From NCBI GenBank assembly GCA_965218625.1, contig CBDCLG010000003.1, positions 62,001-126,000 on the forward strand: a stretch of 64,000 nt of DNA, read 5' to 3'. The notes beneath the pieces were generated by a model. That model was not told the origin of the DNA and did no database searches. It worked only from the letters and a program-made list of their open reading frames with translations. The stretch comes from Bin5 sp965218625. GTDB lineage: Bacteria; Chloroflexota; Anaerolineae; Caldilineales; Caldilineaceae. Both the position numbers and the translations under genes were made by a program. Shown piece by piece: positions 46,548 through 55,067 of the stretch; the stretch's first letter is position 1, and every line of letters starts with the position of its first letter.

Positions 46548-46868
46548 ATGGCTCAAATGGTAAATTGCGCAAAGATCGGGCAGGAGTTGCCGGGCCTGGA
46601 AACGCCCCCCTACGGCGGCGAACTGGGCCAGCGGATCTTCGAAAGCATCTCGCAAACGGCCTGGGATATGTGGATGCAGTACTCTGTTGTGCTGATCAAT
46701 CACTACGGCCTCAGCCTCGGCGATCCGCAGGCGCGCGACTTCCTGATGCAGCAGATGGAAGAGTTTTTCTTCGGCGTGGGTGCGCAGATGCCGGAGGGTT
46801 GGACGCCGGAAGGTACGCCCGGCGCGGGCAAGGGCGTCCCCGCCGGCAAGGGAGCCCCCCGCAAATAG
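46548..46868 (+). CDS. yggX: YggX-type oxidative damage protection / Fe(2+)-trafficking protein
   Basis: 106 residues. VNCAKIGQELPGLETPPYGGELG, ISQTAWDMWMQYSVVLIN, and QMEEFFFG align with the YggX family, including the single conserved N-terminal cysteine. YggX proteins protect iron-sulfur clusters from oxidation. The family core is about 90 residues; here a glycine/proline/lysine tail of about 24 residues (EGTPGAGKGVPAGKGAPRK) is added. GGAG lies eight bases before the ATG. It stands alone. Confidence 0.88.
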   Translation: MAQMVNCAKIGQELPGLETPPYGGELGQRIFESISQTAWDMWMQYSVVLINHYGLSLGDPQARDFLMQQMEEFFFGVGAQMPEGWTPEGTPGAGKGVPAGKGAPRK

Positions 46869-46877
46869 CGGTTCCCC

Positions 46878-48176
46878 TTACACCTTCAACGCAAACTCCG
46901 TGACAATCTCGAACTGCAGGCAGCTGTGCGCCTGTCTGAGGGCGTCCTCGGCTTCCGCCGGTGTGGCTGCCCTCGCAAAAATGAACCCCAGATAGGCGTC
47001 GCCTTCGGGCAGCGGCACAAGGGACTGGTTCACTTTCGCCGTAATCTGCACATCCTCGACGCCCGGCACCGCGCTGGCCTCTTCAATGCCCGCTACAGCC
47101 CGCAAGAGGCCTGACTCCGGTATCGGAATCATCATTACGCCGCCGGCCTGAAGCTCCCTTTGCATGCTTTCCAGTGGCAACCCGCACGCCTGCCGCAGAA
47201 TCAGCTGTTCCAGCGAACAGCCGCCTCCCACCTCCATGCCAAATCGCAGAATCCTTGAACACAGGCCGCCAATCGTGCGCCCGGCGACCTCCACGATCCA
47301 CGGCCCGTCTTCGTTCAAGCGCAGCTCGGCATGAATCGGGCCCGTTTGCAAGCCCAAACCGCGTGCCGCCAGCTCGGCGGCTTCGACGACGGACTCCTGC
47401 TCGTCGATCGGAAGGCGGGATGGCGTAACGTAGATCGTCTCTTCAAAAAAAGGGCCTTCCAAAGGATCCGGCTTGTCAAACAGGGCAAGAAGATGCAGCC
47501 GGCCCCGATCAAGCAGCCCCTCCAGCGCAACCTCAACGCCCGGGATGTAGCTTTCGATCAAGAAGGGCTGGCCTTCGCCGATCAGGGCCGTCAGCCGCCT
47601 TACTGCCGCTGCCAACTCACAACGAAGATCGGCCCGAATCACGCCGCGGCTGCCGTTCAGCTCCTCCGGTTTGATGACGCACGGATATCCAATCTGCGTC
47701 TCTGCCAGGGCAATAATCTCTTTCAGGTTCTGGTCGGTGCGAAACTCGGCAAAGGTCGGCGAAGGCGCCCCGCAGGCCGCCAGCATCGAACGCATTCGAT
47801 GTTTATTGCGCGCTGCCTCTGCCGCGGCAGGGCTGTTGTGGGGCAGCCCCAACCGCTCGGCCAACAGCGCCGCGACTCTTGCGCCGCTGTCGTCCAGCGC
47901 CAGGACTGCATCGACCGGCCCGCCCGTGTCTGCCGAGTCTTCAGCTTCAGCCAGCGCGCCTACGAGAAGCTCTGCCGCTTGGCGGGGTTTGCTGAAGTCC
48001 ACGCCCATGCGGAATTTCCATTCATCAGCAAGGGTTTGGGGCGTATCGACAGCAACGACAGCATCTATTCCGAGCTGCGTTGCAGCTTCGAGATAGTCCC
48101 GCGTTCGATAGCTGTTGGGCGTCGTGAGCAGGAGCACCCGTCCTTGCATTTCAGGTCCCATCCAGTTGCCGGCCAC
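46878..48176 (-). CDS. ATP-grasp ligase of unknown specificity
   Basis: 432 residues with an ATP-grasp fold: YPCVIKPEELNGSRGVIRA (nucleotide lysine and glycine loop), FLIESYIPGVEVALEGLL and HAELRLNEDGPWIVEVAGR (metal ligands). It resembles L-amino-acid ligases and biotin-carboxylase-like proteins of the DUF4343/BtrJ group. The N-terminal domain (VLLLTTPNSYRTRDYLEAA) is a pre-ATP-grasp fold. It is nine bases downstream of the degenerate prenyl synthetase gene and likely in its operon. Substrates unknown. Confidence 0.82.
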   Translation of the reverse strand: MAGNWMGPEMQGRVLLLTTPNSYRTRDYLEAATQLGIDAVVAVDTPQTLADEWKFRMGVDFSKPRQAAELLVGALAEAEDSADTGGPVDAVLALDDSGARVAALLAERLGLPHNSPAAAEAARNKHRMRSMLAACGAPSPTFAEFRTDQNLKEIIALAETQIGYPCVIKPEELNGSRGVIRADLRCELAAAVRRLTALIGEGQPFLIESYIPGVEVALEGLLDRGRLHLLALFDKPDPLEGPFFEETIYVTPSRLPIDEQESVVEAAELAARGLGLQTGPIHAELRLNEDGPWIVEVAGRTIGGLCSRILRFGMEVGGGCSLEQLILRQACGLPLESMQRELQAGGVMMIPIPESGLLRAVAGIEEASAVPGVEDVQITAKVNQSLVPLPEGDAYLGFIFARAATPAEAEDALRQAHSCLQFEIVTEFALKV

Positions 48177-48185
48177 TTTCCCCCA

Positions 48186-48887
48186 TCACCCAATTGCAGA
48201 TACGACGGCGCGCCAGCGGTCTCTCTGGTACTTCGGCAGCTCGCCAACCCGAGTCTCATCGGAGACTGCCCCAGGCTTTGGCGCAGCGTGACCAGGCTTT
48301 TGTCGACTCAGCTGCGAGGCGTACGCCGTCACAATCTCCTGTTCCTCCGCTCCCAATCCCGCCAGCAGTACGCCGGCGCGGGCGCCGCTATGGAACAGCG
48401 CCTCGCGTTCATCGGCGCGATGGTCCTCCGAATCGACGCACTCTTCGTCAATGACGCGGCGGAGGTTTGCTTGGCTGACTTCCTTCAGCAATTCGGCGAA
48501 AACCCTGACGACTTGGGGGTGATTTGTCAGGGATGCCAGAACTGCAGCCCGGCTGAAACAATAGTCTCCGGCCAGGATCGTGCCGCCGAGCAGAAAGCTG
48601 TCAATAGCCCCTGGATGTTCCGTTATCAAGAGCAGGCGATGGATTCTCAGAGCGATCTGCAGCAGCTCCAGGGCAGCGGCCAAAGCGGCCCGGCGGGAAA
48701 GGGCTTCCTCCGAATCGCGCTCGGGGGCAGCCGAAGCCAGAACAACCCCAGCCAGTATCTGCTCGCCGGACAGCTCGCCGCGAACGAATTGCAACAGCCC
48801 TTCCGGGAGCTCGGCGAGAGCCTCATCGAGCAGTGAGGCCACCACCTCCTGTTCTCCATTCAATCGCTTGCAGTACTGGTCGCCCAT
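48186..48887 (-). CDS. Degenerate polyprenyl-synthetase-like protein
   Basis: 233 residues, all-helical. The segment RIHRLLLITEHPGAID followed by LGGTILAGDYCFSRAAVLA resembles the LIHDDV...GxxxAILAGDYL region of trans-prenyl synthases, but the first aspartate-rich DDxxD is missing and the second is not found. This suggests a non-catalytic subunit, as in heterodimeric polyprenyl synthases, or a repurposed fold. The assignment rests on a short stretch and is tentative. It precedes the ATP-grasp gene. Confidence 0.5.
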   Translation of the reverse strand: MGDQYCKRLNGEQEVVASLLDEALAELPEGLLQFVRGELSGEQILAGVVLASAAPERDSEEALSRRAALAAALELLQIALRIHRLLLITEHPGAIDSFLLGGTILAGDYCFSRAAVLASLTNHPQVVRVFAELLKEVSQANLRRVIDEECVDSEDHRADEREALFHSGARAGVLLAGLGAEEQEIVTAYASQLSRQKPGHAAPKPGAVSDETRVGELPKYQRDRWRAVVSAIG

Positions 48888-48996
48888 TTTTGCATAACCG
48901 TACAGGTCCTACATTATGGATGATGCCGTGAATTCGATTCTCCGGCGGTGCAGCCTTGCCAACGTCTGGCGCAAAAGTCAGACGCTTCTCCCGGTC

Positions 48997-49941
48997 TCAA
49001 TCCACTTCGCTGCCGACGATTTCACGGTATATCGTTTCCAGGTCCCCGTCGCTGTAGAAGTGAATTACAAGGCGACCGCTTCCATCCGCCTTCCTCTCCA
49101 GGCTCACTTTCGTACTCAGCCGGTCGCGGAAGCGGTTTTCCCAGAAGCGAAGTTGGGCCTCAATGTGAGGATATTCCTCGGGCGGGTCTGCGGCAGCCGG
49201 CTCCTCCAGCCAGCGGCGGACCAACCCCTCGGTCTGACGGACACTCAACTCACGTGCAAGGATCTGGTCCAGCCCCCTCTGCACATCTTCCTCGCCCTCG
49301 AGGCTGAGCAAGGCGCGCGCGTGGCCTGCACTGATCAGCTCGTCGTTCAGAGCGCTCTTTGCCGCGGCGGGGAGGCCCAGAAGACGCAAAGCGTTGGCAA
49401 CGGCAGAGCGACTCTTCCCGACGCGGTCCGCGACCTGGGCCTGGGTCAAGCCAAACTCGTTTACGAGGGCGTCATAGGCAGCGGCTTCCTCCAGCGGACT
49501 CAGGTCGGCCCGCTGAAGGTTCTCCACCAACGCCAGCTCCAAGAACTGCTGGGACGTCGCTTCGCGCACGATCACGGGCACGGTCGAAATCCCAGCCTGG
49601 TGCGCGGCGCGCAACCTGCGTTCGCCGGTGATCAACCAGTAGCGTTGCGGCTGGTCGGGACTCTCGGTCACTATCAGCGGCTGGATGATCCCGTGCTCCC
49701 GTATCGAGGCTGCCAGCTCGGTCAGACTTCCCGGTCCGAAGCGGGCCCGCGGTTGGTGCGGATTCGCTTGGATGGCGCCGATGGGCAACTCAAGGACGCC
49801 GCTCCCCTCAGACTGGGATTGCGCTTCATCGCCCTCTTCGTCGGCATAGGGCGCGGTCCGGCTCAACAAAGCGCCCAAACCTCGTCCCAACCCTTGACGC
49901 CGGCGTTGACTCGGATTGTCAAAGCGTGAATCTTGGCTCAT
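48997..49941 (-). CDS. parB: Chromosome partitioning protein ParB (Spo0J)
   Basis: A 314-residue ParB: N-terminal RRQGLGRGLGALL, the CTPase/N-domain motifs IQANPHQPRARF and WLITGERRLRAAHQAG (box II), ENLQRADLSPLEEAAAY, and a helix-turn-helix (LTQAQVADRVGKSRSAVANA). ATG 49941 has GGAGG five bases upstream. Partner parA is directly upstream with 36 bases between. No parS (TGTTNCACGTGAAACA type) was seen in the neighbourhood. Confidence 0.95.
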   Translation of the reverse strand: MSQDSRFDNPSQRRRQGLGRGLGALLSRTAPYADEEGDEAQSQSEGSGVLELPIGAIQANPHQPRARFGPGSLTELAASIREHGIIQPLIVTESPDQPQRYWLITGERRLRAAHQAGISTVPVIVREATSQQFLELALVENLQRADLSPLEEAAAYDALVNEFGLTQAQVADRVGKSRSAVANALRLLGLPAAAKSALNDELISAGHARALLSLEGEEDVQRGLDQILARELSVRQTEGLVRRWLEEPAAADPPEEYPHIEAQLRFWENRFRDRLSTKVSLERKADGSGRLVIHFYSDGDLETIYREIVGSEVD

Positions 49942-49977
49942 CTGTCCTCCACCCCAGTGTCGGAAGGCACCGCTCTC

Positions 49978-50787
49978 CTATCGCCGGAAAGCCTTCTGCT
50001 TCTCCAGCTCGACCCTCTGTAGCGGAAAGCGGCGCATGAATTCGCCGGCCAGCGCTTCGTATGCCAGTGCGCCGGCGCTCTCGGGTGCGTATTGCAAAAT
50101 CGTTTGACCGTGACTCGGGGCTTCGCCAAGGCGCACGGAGCGAGGGATCAGAGTACTGAATGTTTCTTGGGGAAAGTGCAGACGCACATCTTCAACGACC
50201 TGATTGCTGAGGTTGGTGCGGGCATCGGCCATCGTGAGCAGGACGCCGGCTACCCGCAGGCGGGCATTCAAAACGGTGCGGACCTGGTGAATCGTTTCGA
50301 GTAGCTGGCTAAGGCCCTCCAGGGCCAGGTATTCGCATTGAACGGGAATGACGATTCCATCGGCCGCAGTCAAGCCGTTGATCGTTATCAGACCCAAACT
50401 GGGCGGGTCGTCTATGACAATGTAGTCGTATTCCTGGTGGAGGGGTTGCAACGCGCTTGCCAACAGTTGCTCGCGAGCCATGCGGGCGGCCATTTCGACT
50501 TCGGCGCCGGCCAGATCAAGATTGGCCGGCACGAGTTCAAGTCCAGGATGGACGGTAGGCGTGATTGCGTCCTTCACAGGCGCGTGGTCGATCAGAGTCT
50601 CGTAGAGGCTCGAACGCGGCGCTCTCGGATTGACTCCCAGGCTCGTTGTTGCGTTTGCCTGCGGGTCGCTGTCAACCAGGAGAACTCGGCAGCCGGCTCT
50701 CGACAGGTAAGCGCAGAGGTTGACGGCGGTTGTCGTCTTGCCTACGCCCCCCTTTTGGTTTGCAATTGCAAAGATTTGTGCGGTCAT
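49978..50787 (-). CDS. parA: Chromosome partitioning ATPase ParA (Soj)
   Basis: 269 residues with deviant Walker A KGGVGKTTTAVNL, Walker A' VDSDPQANATTSLG and Walker B IVIDDPPSLGL. It binds DNA non-specifically when ATP-bound and works with ParB. The gene leads the parAB pair on the minus strand. Confidence 0.95.
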   Translation of the reverse strand: MTAQIFAIANQKGGVGKTTTAVNLCAYLSRAGCRVLLVDSDPQANATTSLGVNPRAPRSSLYETLIDHAPVKDAITPTVHPGLELVPANLDLAGAEVEMAARMAREQLLASALQPLHQEYDYIVIDDPPSLGLITINGLTAADGIVIPVQCEYLALEGLSQLLETIHQVRTVLNARLRVAGVLLTMADARTNLSNQVVEDVRLHFPQETFSTLIPRSVRLGEAPSHGQTILQYAPESAGALAYEALAGEFMRRFPLQRVELEKQKAFRR

Positions 50788-50919
50788 GCCTCAAGGGTGC
50801 CTGAATTCCTCGGACTGGCTGCTTGACGTCCCAACTCCAGGCGGCAAGGCCAGAACGCGGGCGGCACGCCGATGCAACTTGCGCCGCCAAGCCCGTCCCT
50901 GATCGAAATCCATGCCCGC

Positions 50920-51807
50920 CTACGCCCCTGCAGGTCCGCAGTATTGCCAGGGGTGATCCGCCATGTAGGCCAGCACCTCAGCTTCTGTTGGAATGCCTGC
51001 AACGCCTCGCGCCTCTACGCCGAAAGACGCGGTGACATTGGCATAACGGGCGGCGTCAAGCGGGTCTCCTGTTGCTGCGAGCCGCAGAAGAAAAGCCGTG
51101 GCAAAGATGTCACCGGCGCCGGTTGGATCCAGTTCGTCGGCCGGCCGCGGCGGAACTGGGACTGTGTTGACTTCGGCGCCATCGCGCCGGTAAACCGTGC
51201 TGCCGTCACGGTATTCGGTGAGTATAACAAGCGAAGTGTAGTTCAGGAACTTGTCGATTAGCTGAAGCTCGCCGTCGATGTCCTCTATCGACAAGATGAG
51301 CGCGTCAAGGTGGGGCAGAATCTCCGCCATCGTGGTCCAGGCGCTTGGAAACACTCTGCCGTCGCGGTCCCAACGGCGCATCCAGCCCTGGGGCACAGCT
51401 GCGACTATTGTATCTTGAGTGAATACTGCGGCTACGTCAGGCAATACTTCATTGGCGAGAGGACCGAGCAGCGCGATGCGCGGCGCCCTGAGCTGAGGAG
51501 GGATGTCCATGGCAGCGATCGGGGCCGACGGGGTGTAGCAGTATTGGACGCGTCCTTCGGGCGAATACAAGTTGGCGAAAGTAGTTGTCCGTTCGGTGGG
51601 TAGAGCGTGAACGGAGGCAATCCCATGCAGGACTGTCAGGTCGACATCATCTCCGGCGCGGGTGAGGATTGCCGTTTTGTACCCCAATTGGGCGGCTGTG
51701 ACGGCGGCGAAGCTGACCGTGCCGCCCAGGACGTAGTCAACGCTGGTGGGATCGGCGGTTTCTATGTCCCGGGTGACGGTCCCTATCGCAAGAAGATCGA
51801 TTGACAT
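50920..51807 (-). CDS. PfkB-family carbohydrate kinase
   Basis: 295 residues with the ribokinase-fold start LLAIGTVTRDIE, substrate loop GGTVSFAAVTAAQLGY and C-terminal DPTGAGDIFATAFLLRLA (catalytic Asp). It is not the adenosine-kinase-like paralogue at 7168 but shares the fold. Its place between khpB and parA is unusual and gives no clue to substrate. ATG 51807 lacks a good ribosome site. Confidence 0.85.
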   Translation of the reverse strand: MSIDLLAIGTVTRDIETADPTSVDYVLGGTVSFAAVTAAQLGYKTAILTRAGDDVDLTVLHGIASVHALPTERTTTFANLYSPEGRVQYCYTPSAPIAAMDIPPQLRAPRIALLGPLANEVLPDVAAVFTQDTIVAAVPQGWMRRWDRDGRVFPSAWTTMAEILPHLDALILSIEDIDGELQLIDKFLNYTSLVILTEYRDGSTVYRRDGAEVNTVPVPPRPADELDPTGAGDIFATAFLLRLAATGDPLDAARYANVTASFGVEARGVAGIPTEAEVLAYMADHPWQYCGPAGA

Positions 51808-51841
51808 TGACTTTGCGAAGCAAGATTAGGGCGGCCGCCTA

Positions 51842-52693
51842 TCATTTGGGAAGGATCTGCACTTTGCGCCGACTGTCTTCTCCGATGCTTGCCGTATATA
51901 CGTGTTCGTGGTTGCGAAGTGCGATGTGGACGAGGCGGCGCTCGTTTGCCGGCATCGGCTCCAGCGATGTAGGACGACCAGAACTGACTACCTGTTCGGC
52001 CAGGCGGTTGGCCAACTGGCTCAACTGCTCTGCGCGTCGCTGTTTGTAGCCGTCGACATCAATCACAATGTTTTTCCAGCGATGTAACTCCTGATTGACC
52101 ATCAGGCGAATGAGGTACTGAATACTGGCAAGGGTCTCTCCATTGCGACCGATGAGCAGGCCCAGGTCCCCGCCGACAACGTTCAGATTCAGCGGGGGGT
52201 CGCTATCTTCCTGATCATCCAGCCAGGAGAGTTCGATTTCGGCCTCAATGTCCAGTTTCTGCAACATCTGGCTCAAAAGGTCGTAAGCAAGGTCCTCTAA
52301 TTCGGCGTCACCATCCGTCGGCTGCGCGGCTTCAACTTGAACTTCATTCGCCTGTTCCTGCCAGGCGGCATCTTCGTCCGAAGATCGCGAATCGGTTTCA
52401 GCAGGTGCAGAATCGTTGTCGGCGAGTTCGCCAAGCGCTTCTTCTGGTTCAGAATCCGTTGCTTCCGACGCAGCGGGGGAGTCTCCGATCTGAACTTCAT
52501 CCCCTTCAGGTTCAGTCCTCGGTGTTATTCGGACGAGAGCATCGGTGGCGCCGATTCCGAGAATGCCTCGGCTTCCCTCTTCAAGGACTTCGACGTCGAT
52601 CTGTTCGCGGGAGAGGCCGAGTTGTCCCAAGCCATCGTTTACCGCATCCTCCACTGACTTCGCCGCGAACTCGTAGCTCTGACTTCTGTTCAT
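51842..52693 (-). CDS. khpB: RNA-binding protein KhpB (Jag / SpoIIIJ-associated)
   Basis: 283 residues: a Jag-N domain (FAAKSVEDAVNDGLGQLGL, VLEEGSRGILGIG), a long acidic linker (about 75-155), a KH domain (LGLLIGRNGETLASIQYLI) and an R3H domain (LEPMPANERRLVHIALRNH). Member of the yidC operon in many bacteria. ATG 52693 directly follows the yidC stop; the frame runs further upstream but overlaps yidC. Confidence 0.93.
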   Translation of the reverse strand: MNRSQSYEFAAKSVEDAVNDGLGQLGLSREQIDVEVLEEGSRGILGIGATDALVRITPRTEPEGDEVQIGDSPAASEATDSEPEEALGELADNDSAPAETDSRSSDEDAAWQEQANEVQVEAAQPTDGDAELEDLAYDLLSQMLQKLDIEAEIELSWLDDQEDSDPPLNLNVVGGDLGLLIGRNGETLASIQYLIRLMVNQELHRWKNIVIDVDGYKQRRAEQLSQLANRLAEQVVSSGRPTSLEPMPANERRLVHIALRNHEHVYTASIGEDSRRKVQILPK

Positions 52694-52694
52694 C

Positions 52695-53696
52695 TCATCT
52701 TCTCTTTCGGTTGCGACGGTTTCGTCGGCGGTGAGGGGGTCTCTTCGCTTCGCCTCTGACCCCGCTCGGTGCAGGCGCGGGCGTCGCGACGACCTCCGCT
52801 GGCGCCGCAGCTGCCGTGGCCGCAACAGCCTGTGGTGCTGCAGGGGCCATGGCCTTGTTCACCCCACCCATGTAGTTGGCAATATAGGTCTGACCCATTT
52901 GCAGCAGGTTGCTTGTCACCCAGTACAGGGAGAGTCCTGCCGGAACCTGCAACGTGAAGAACCCAAACATCAGAGTCATCATCGTTGTCATTTGCTTCAT
53001 CATACCGGCCTGCTTGTCACCGCCCGGCGGTGTGGCCGCGGTCGTCATGCGCTGCATGTAGAACTGACTGACCATGAGGAGCGCGGGCAAAACAAGGTAG
53101 GCTGCCAGGGTCCCATATTCGCCCGCATTGAACGTTTCAGGAATCCATGCCAGCCCGCGCGTAAACTCGGGAAATCCAAGGTCGGGAATCCAAAAGAAGG
53201 GGGCGTTGGTCAGGTCCTTCCCCAAAGCGACGAGCGCCGAGTACAGACCGAAGAGGACCGGCATCTGGACGACCATTGGCAGACATCCGCTGAGCGGATT
53301 GACACCGGCCTCCTTGTACATCTTCATCTGCTCCTGCGCCATCTTGTCGCGGTTCTTGCCGTACTTCTTCTGCAGTTCCTGTAGTCTTGGCTGAAGCTCC
53401 TTTTGCGCCTGCATGCTCCGAATCTGGATCATCGTCAGTGGAAAGGCGATCATCTTGATGATGATCGTAAAGATAATGATGGCAAAGCCCCAGCTATAGG
53501 GGAAGTCCCGGCTCTCCAAGCCCCCTTTGAGCCAGAGCAGAGACTTTGCAAGAGGAAAGACAATGAACGACTGCCACCAGCCATCAGGCACCGCCTCATC
53601 CCAATTCTCCACGCCTTCACGCGGAACTCCGCATCCCCCCAGAAGAAGGGCAGCGATCACAAGGATCAAGAGCCAAACTATCCATCTGCGTTTCAC
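52695..53696 (-). CDS. yidC: Membrane protein insertase YidC/Oxa1, lipoprotein type
   Basis: Inserts proteins into the inner membrane. The start is set at GTG 53696, not the longer frame to 53813, because GAGGAG lies seven bases before it and the product begins KRRWIVWLLILVIAALLLGG followed by Cys, a lipoprotein signal with lipobox LGGC. The core has the conserved hydrophobic segments SWGFAIIIFTIIIKMIAFPLT (the arginine-bearing groove), PLSGCLPMVVQMPVLFGLYS and LYWVTSNLLQMGQ. A long proline/alanine and basic tail (HRRRNRRNRKRR) likely contacts ribosomes. 333 residues. Confidence 0.9.
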   Translation of the reverse strand: MKRRWIVWLLILVIAALLLGGCGVPREGVENWDEAVPDGWWQSFIVFPLAKSLLWLKGGLESRDFPYSWGFAIIIFTIIIKMIAFPLTMIQIRSMQAQKELQPRLQELQKKYGKNRDKMAQEQMKMYKEAGVNPLSGCLPMVVQMPVLFGLYSALVALGKDLTNAPFFWIPDLGFPEFTRGLAWIPETFNAGEYGTLAAYLVLPALLMVSQFYMQRMTTAATPPGGDKQAGMMKQMTTMMTLMFGFFTLQVPAGLSLYWVTSNLLQMGQTYIANYMGGVNKAMAPAAPQAVAATAAAAPAEVVATPAPAPSGVRGEAKRPPHRRRNRRNRKRR

Positions 53697-53864
53697 AGTC
53701 TTTCTCCTCTTCGAAGCATTTGCTGCTATCGCATCCAATGCCTGATCTCTGTCCCAATTTGGGAGACGCGCTTCCCGGCCCGCTCCGGTCGTCGAACTTT
53801 CTTCGTGCGCCACCTGCCTGAATCTACACCTGATTCGTTCAAGAGCGACTCTTGCAGGTGCAAT

Positions 53865-54098
53865 CTATGGTACCGGATCGAAACCTCCGGGATGCCAGGG
53901 GTGGCAGCGGCAGATTCGCCTCAGGCCCATCCAAATCCCCTGCGCCGCGCCGTACTTTGTTACCGCCTCATACGCGTATTGAGAACAGGTCGGATGGAAG
54001 CGGCAGTTTTGCCCCAGAAACGGTGACAGCGCACGCTGATATAGTCGAATCAGCTGCAGGAAAACGGCTCGCAAGACCTGATTCTCCCCGAGCGTCAT
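53865..54098 (-). CDS. yidD: Membrane protein insertion efficiency factor YidD
   Basis: 77 residues with the family signature LSPFLGQNCRFHPTCSQYA and IWMGLRRICRCHPWHPGG, ending DPVP. The frame is open much further upstream, but ATG 54098 overlaps the rnpA stop (ATGA) and has AAGAGG before it. Positioned between rnpA and yidC as in most bacteria. Confidence 0.93.
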   Translation of the reverse strand: MTLGENQVLRAVFLQLIRLYQRALSPFLGQNCRFHPTCSQYAYEAVTKYGAAQGIWMGLRRICRCHPWHPGGFDPVP

Positions 54099-54454
54099 TC
54101 CTCTTCTTGGGAGCGATTGACGTTGGCCAGCGATGCCCGGCGAAGCAGTTGCGCGCAGGCCTCGTCGATCTTGCCGTATGATGCGTCTCGGATCGGGTTC
54201 CTTGCTATGAAGACGCAGTCCCAGCCGGGTTCGATCAGGGACATCCGCAGACGCACAGCCTCGCGCATCCGGCGTTTCACGCCGTTTCGCACGACGGCAG
54301 GCCCTATTCGCCGGCTGACTGAGAAACCGAAGCGGCTGTAAGGAAGCCCGTTTCCAAGTAAACACAACACCGCCAGGCGATTGCTGTAACTCCTGCCCCG
54401 ACGACGCACCTCCAGAAACTGCTCATTGTCGCGAACCCTGAAGCGTCGTTTCAC
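54095..54454 (-). CDS. rnpA: Ribonuclease P protein component
   Basis: 119 residues. The RNA-binding core reads FGFSVSRRIGPAVVRNGVKRRMREAVR; RNGVKR replaces the usual RNRxKR. It matures tRNA 5' ends together with the RNase P RNA. GTG 54454 with GGAAG ten bases upstream is the start. The gap to rpmH is 156 bases. Confidence 0.92.
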   Translation of the reverse strand: MKRRFRVRDNEQFLEVRRRGRSYSNRLAVLCLLGNGLPYSRFGFSVSRRIGPAVVRNGVKRRMREAVRLRMSLIEPGWDCVFIARNPIRDASYGKIDEACAQLLRRASLANVNRSQEEE

Positions 54455-54610
54455 AACAGTTTGCTTCCACAGGTTTCAATCGGGAACTTTCCTCTGTGTA
54501 CGAGGGGCCGCCAAATGCCGACGAGTGTTGAGCCGTCCTTCCTCTCTTCCCAACCATTCCATTCCTGCCGTCTTTCGGGGCCGCGGCAATGACCCGACGC
54601 ACGCCTTTCA

Positions 54611-54775
54611 CTAAAATTCGCGCTTGCGAGTTGACAGTGTGACGGCTAACTGTGTACGCTGTTTCTGTCTGCGCCGTTTCAGGACGTTTCGCCCGCCCGG
54701 GCTTCGCATTCTCTTGCGGAAGCCATGCGTACGCAACCGCTTTCGAACCTTTGGCTGCCAGGTTCGCTTGGGCAT
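54611..54775 (-). CDS. rpmH: 50S ribosomal protein L34
   Basis: A 54-residue basic protein, read on the minus strand from ATG 54775: MPKRTWQPKVRKRLRTHGFR, then KRMRSPGGRNVLKRRRQK, ending KREF. This matches L34 (KRTxQP, GFRxRMxxxxGRxVLxxRRxK). The family is usually 44-46 residues; the last ~10 are an extension. AAGGAG lies eight bases upstream, and a consensus promoter precedes it. It heads the rpmH-rnpA-yidD-yidC-khpB cluster. Confidence 0.93.
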   Translation of the reverse strand: MPKRTWQPKVRKRLRTHGFRKRMRSPGGRNVLKRRRQKQRTQLAVTLSTRKREF

Positions 54776-54823
54776 ATTTCTACTCCTTCGGAGTTAGCAT
54801 TTCAGTTCCGCTTCCAATGTTCT

Positions 54824-54853
54824 ATTATAAGCGGTATCGAAGAGGACTGTCAA
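54824..54853 (-). promoter_or_regulatory. Consensus promoter of the rpmH-rnpA-yidDC-khpB cluster
   Basis: On the minus strand TTGACA (54853-54848) and TATAAT (54829-54824) are 18 bases apart, about 49 bases before the rpmH ATG. Both hexamers match consensus exactly. Confidence 0.8.
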
Positions 54854-55039
54854 ATCTCCCACGATTTTCAATTGTCCGAGAATGAAGCTATGGCTTCTGT
54901 ATTGCGAACGTGGTAACATTTACAGGGGGACGCATGACTGGCCTTGGCCCAAGCACCGGTCATCTTTCGGCAAGGCGCCATTCTCTTCTCCTGCACAGGT
55001 TCAGGCTTCACTCTCCTGGGAGGCAAGAAGCCCTTGATT

Positions 55040-55067
55040 GAACGAAAAATGATGCTTCTTTTCGTTC
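55040..55067. repeat. Perfect 9 bp inverted repeat with 10 bp spacer, candidate operator
   Basis: GAACGAAAA and TTTTCGTTC are exact inverted copies. A TATGAT-like hexamer lies about 10 bases downstream (near 55079), so this may be an operator for the gene at 55189. Confidence 0.5.
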
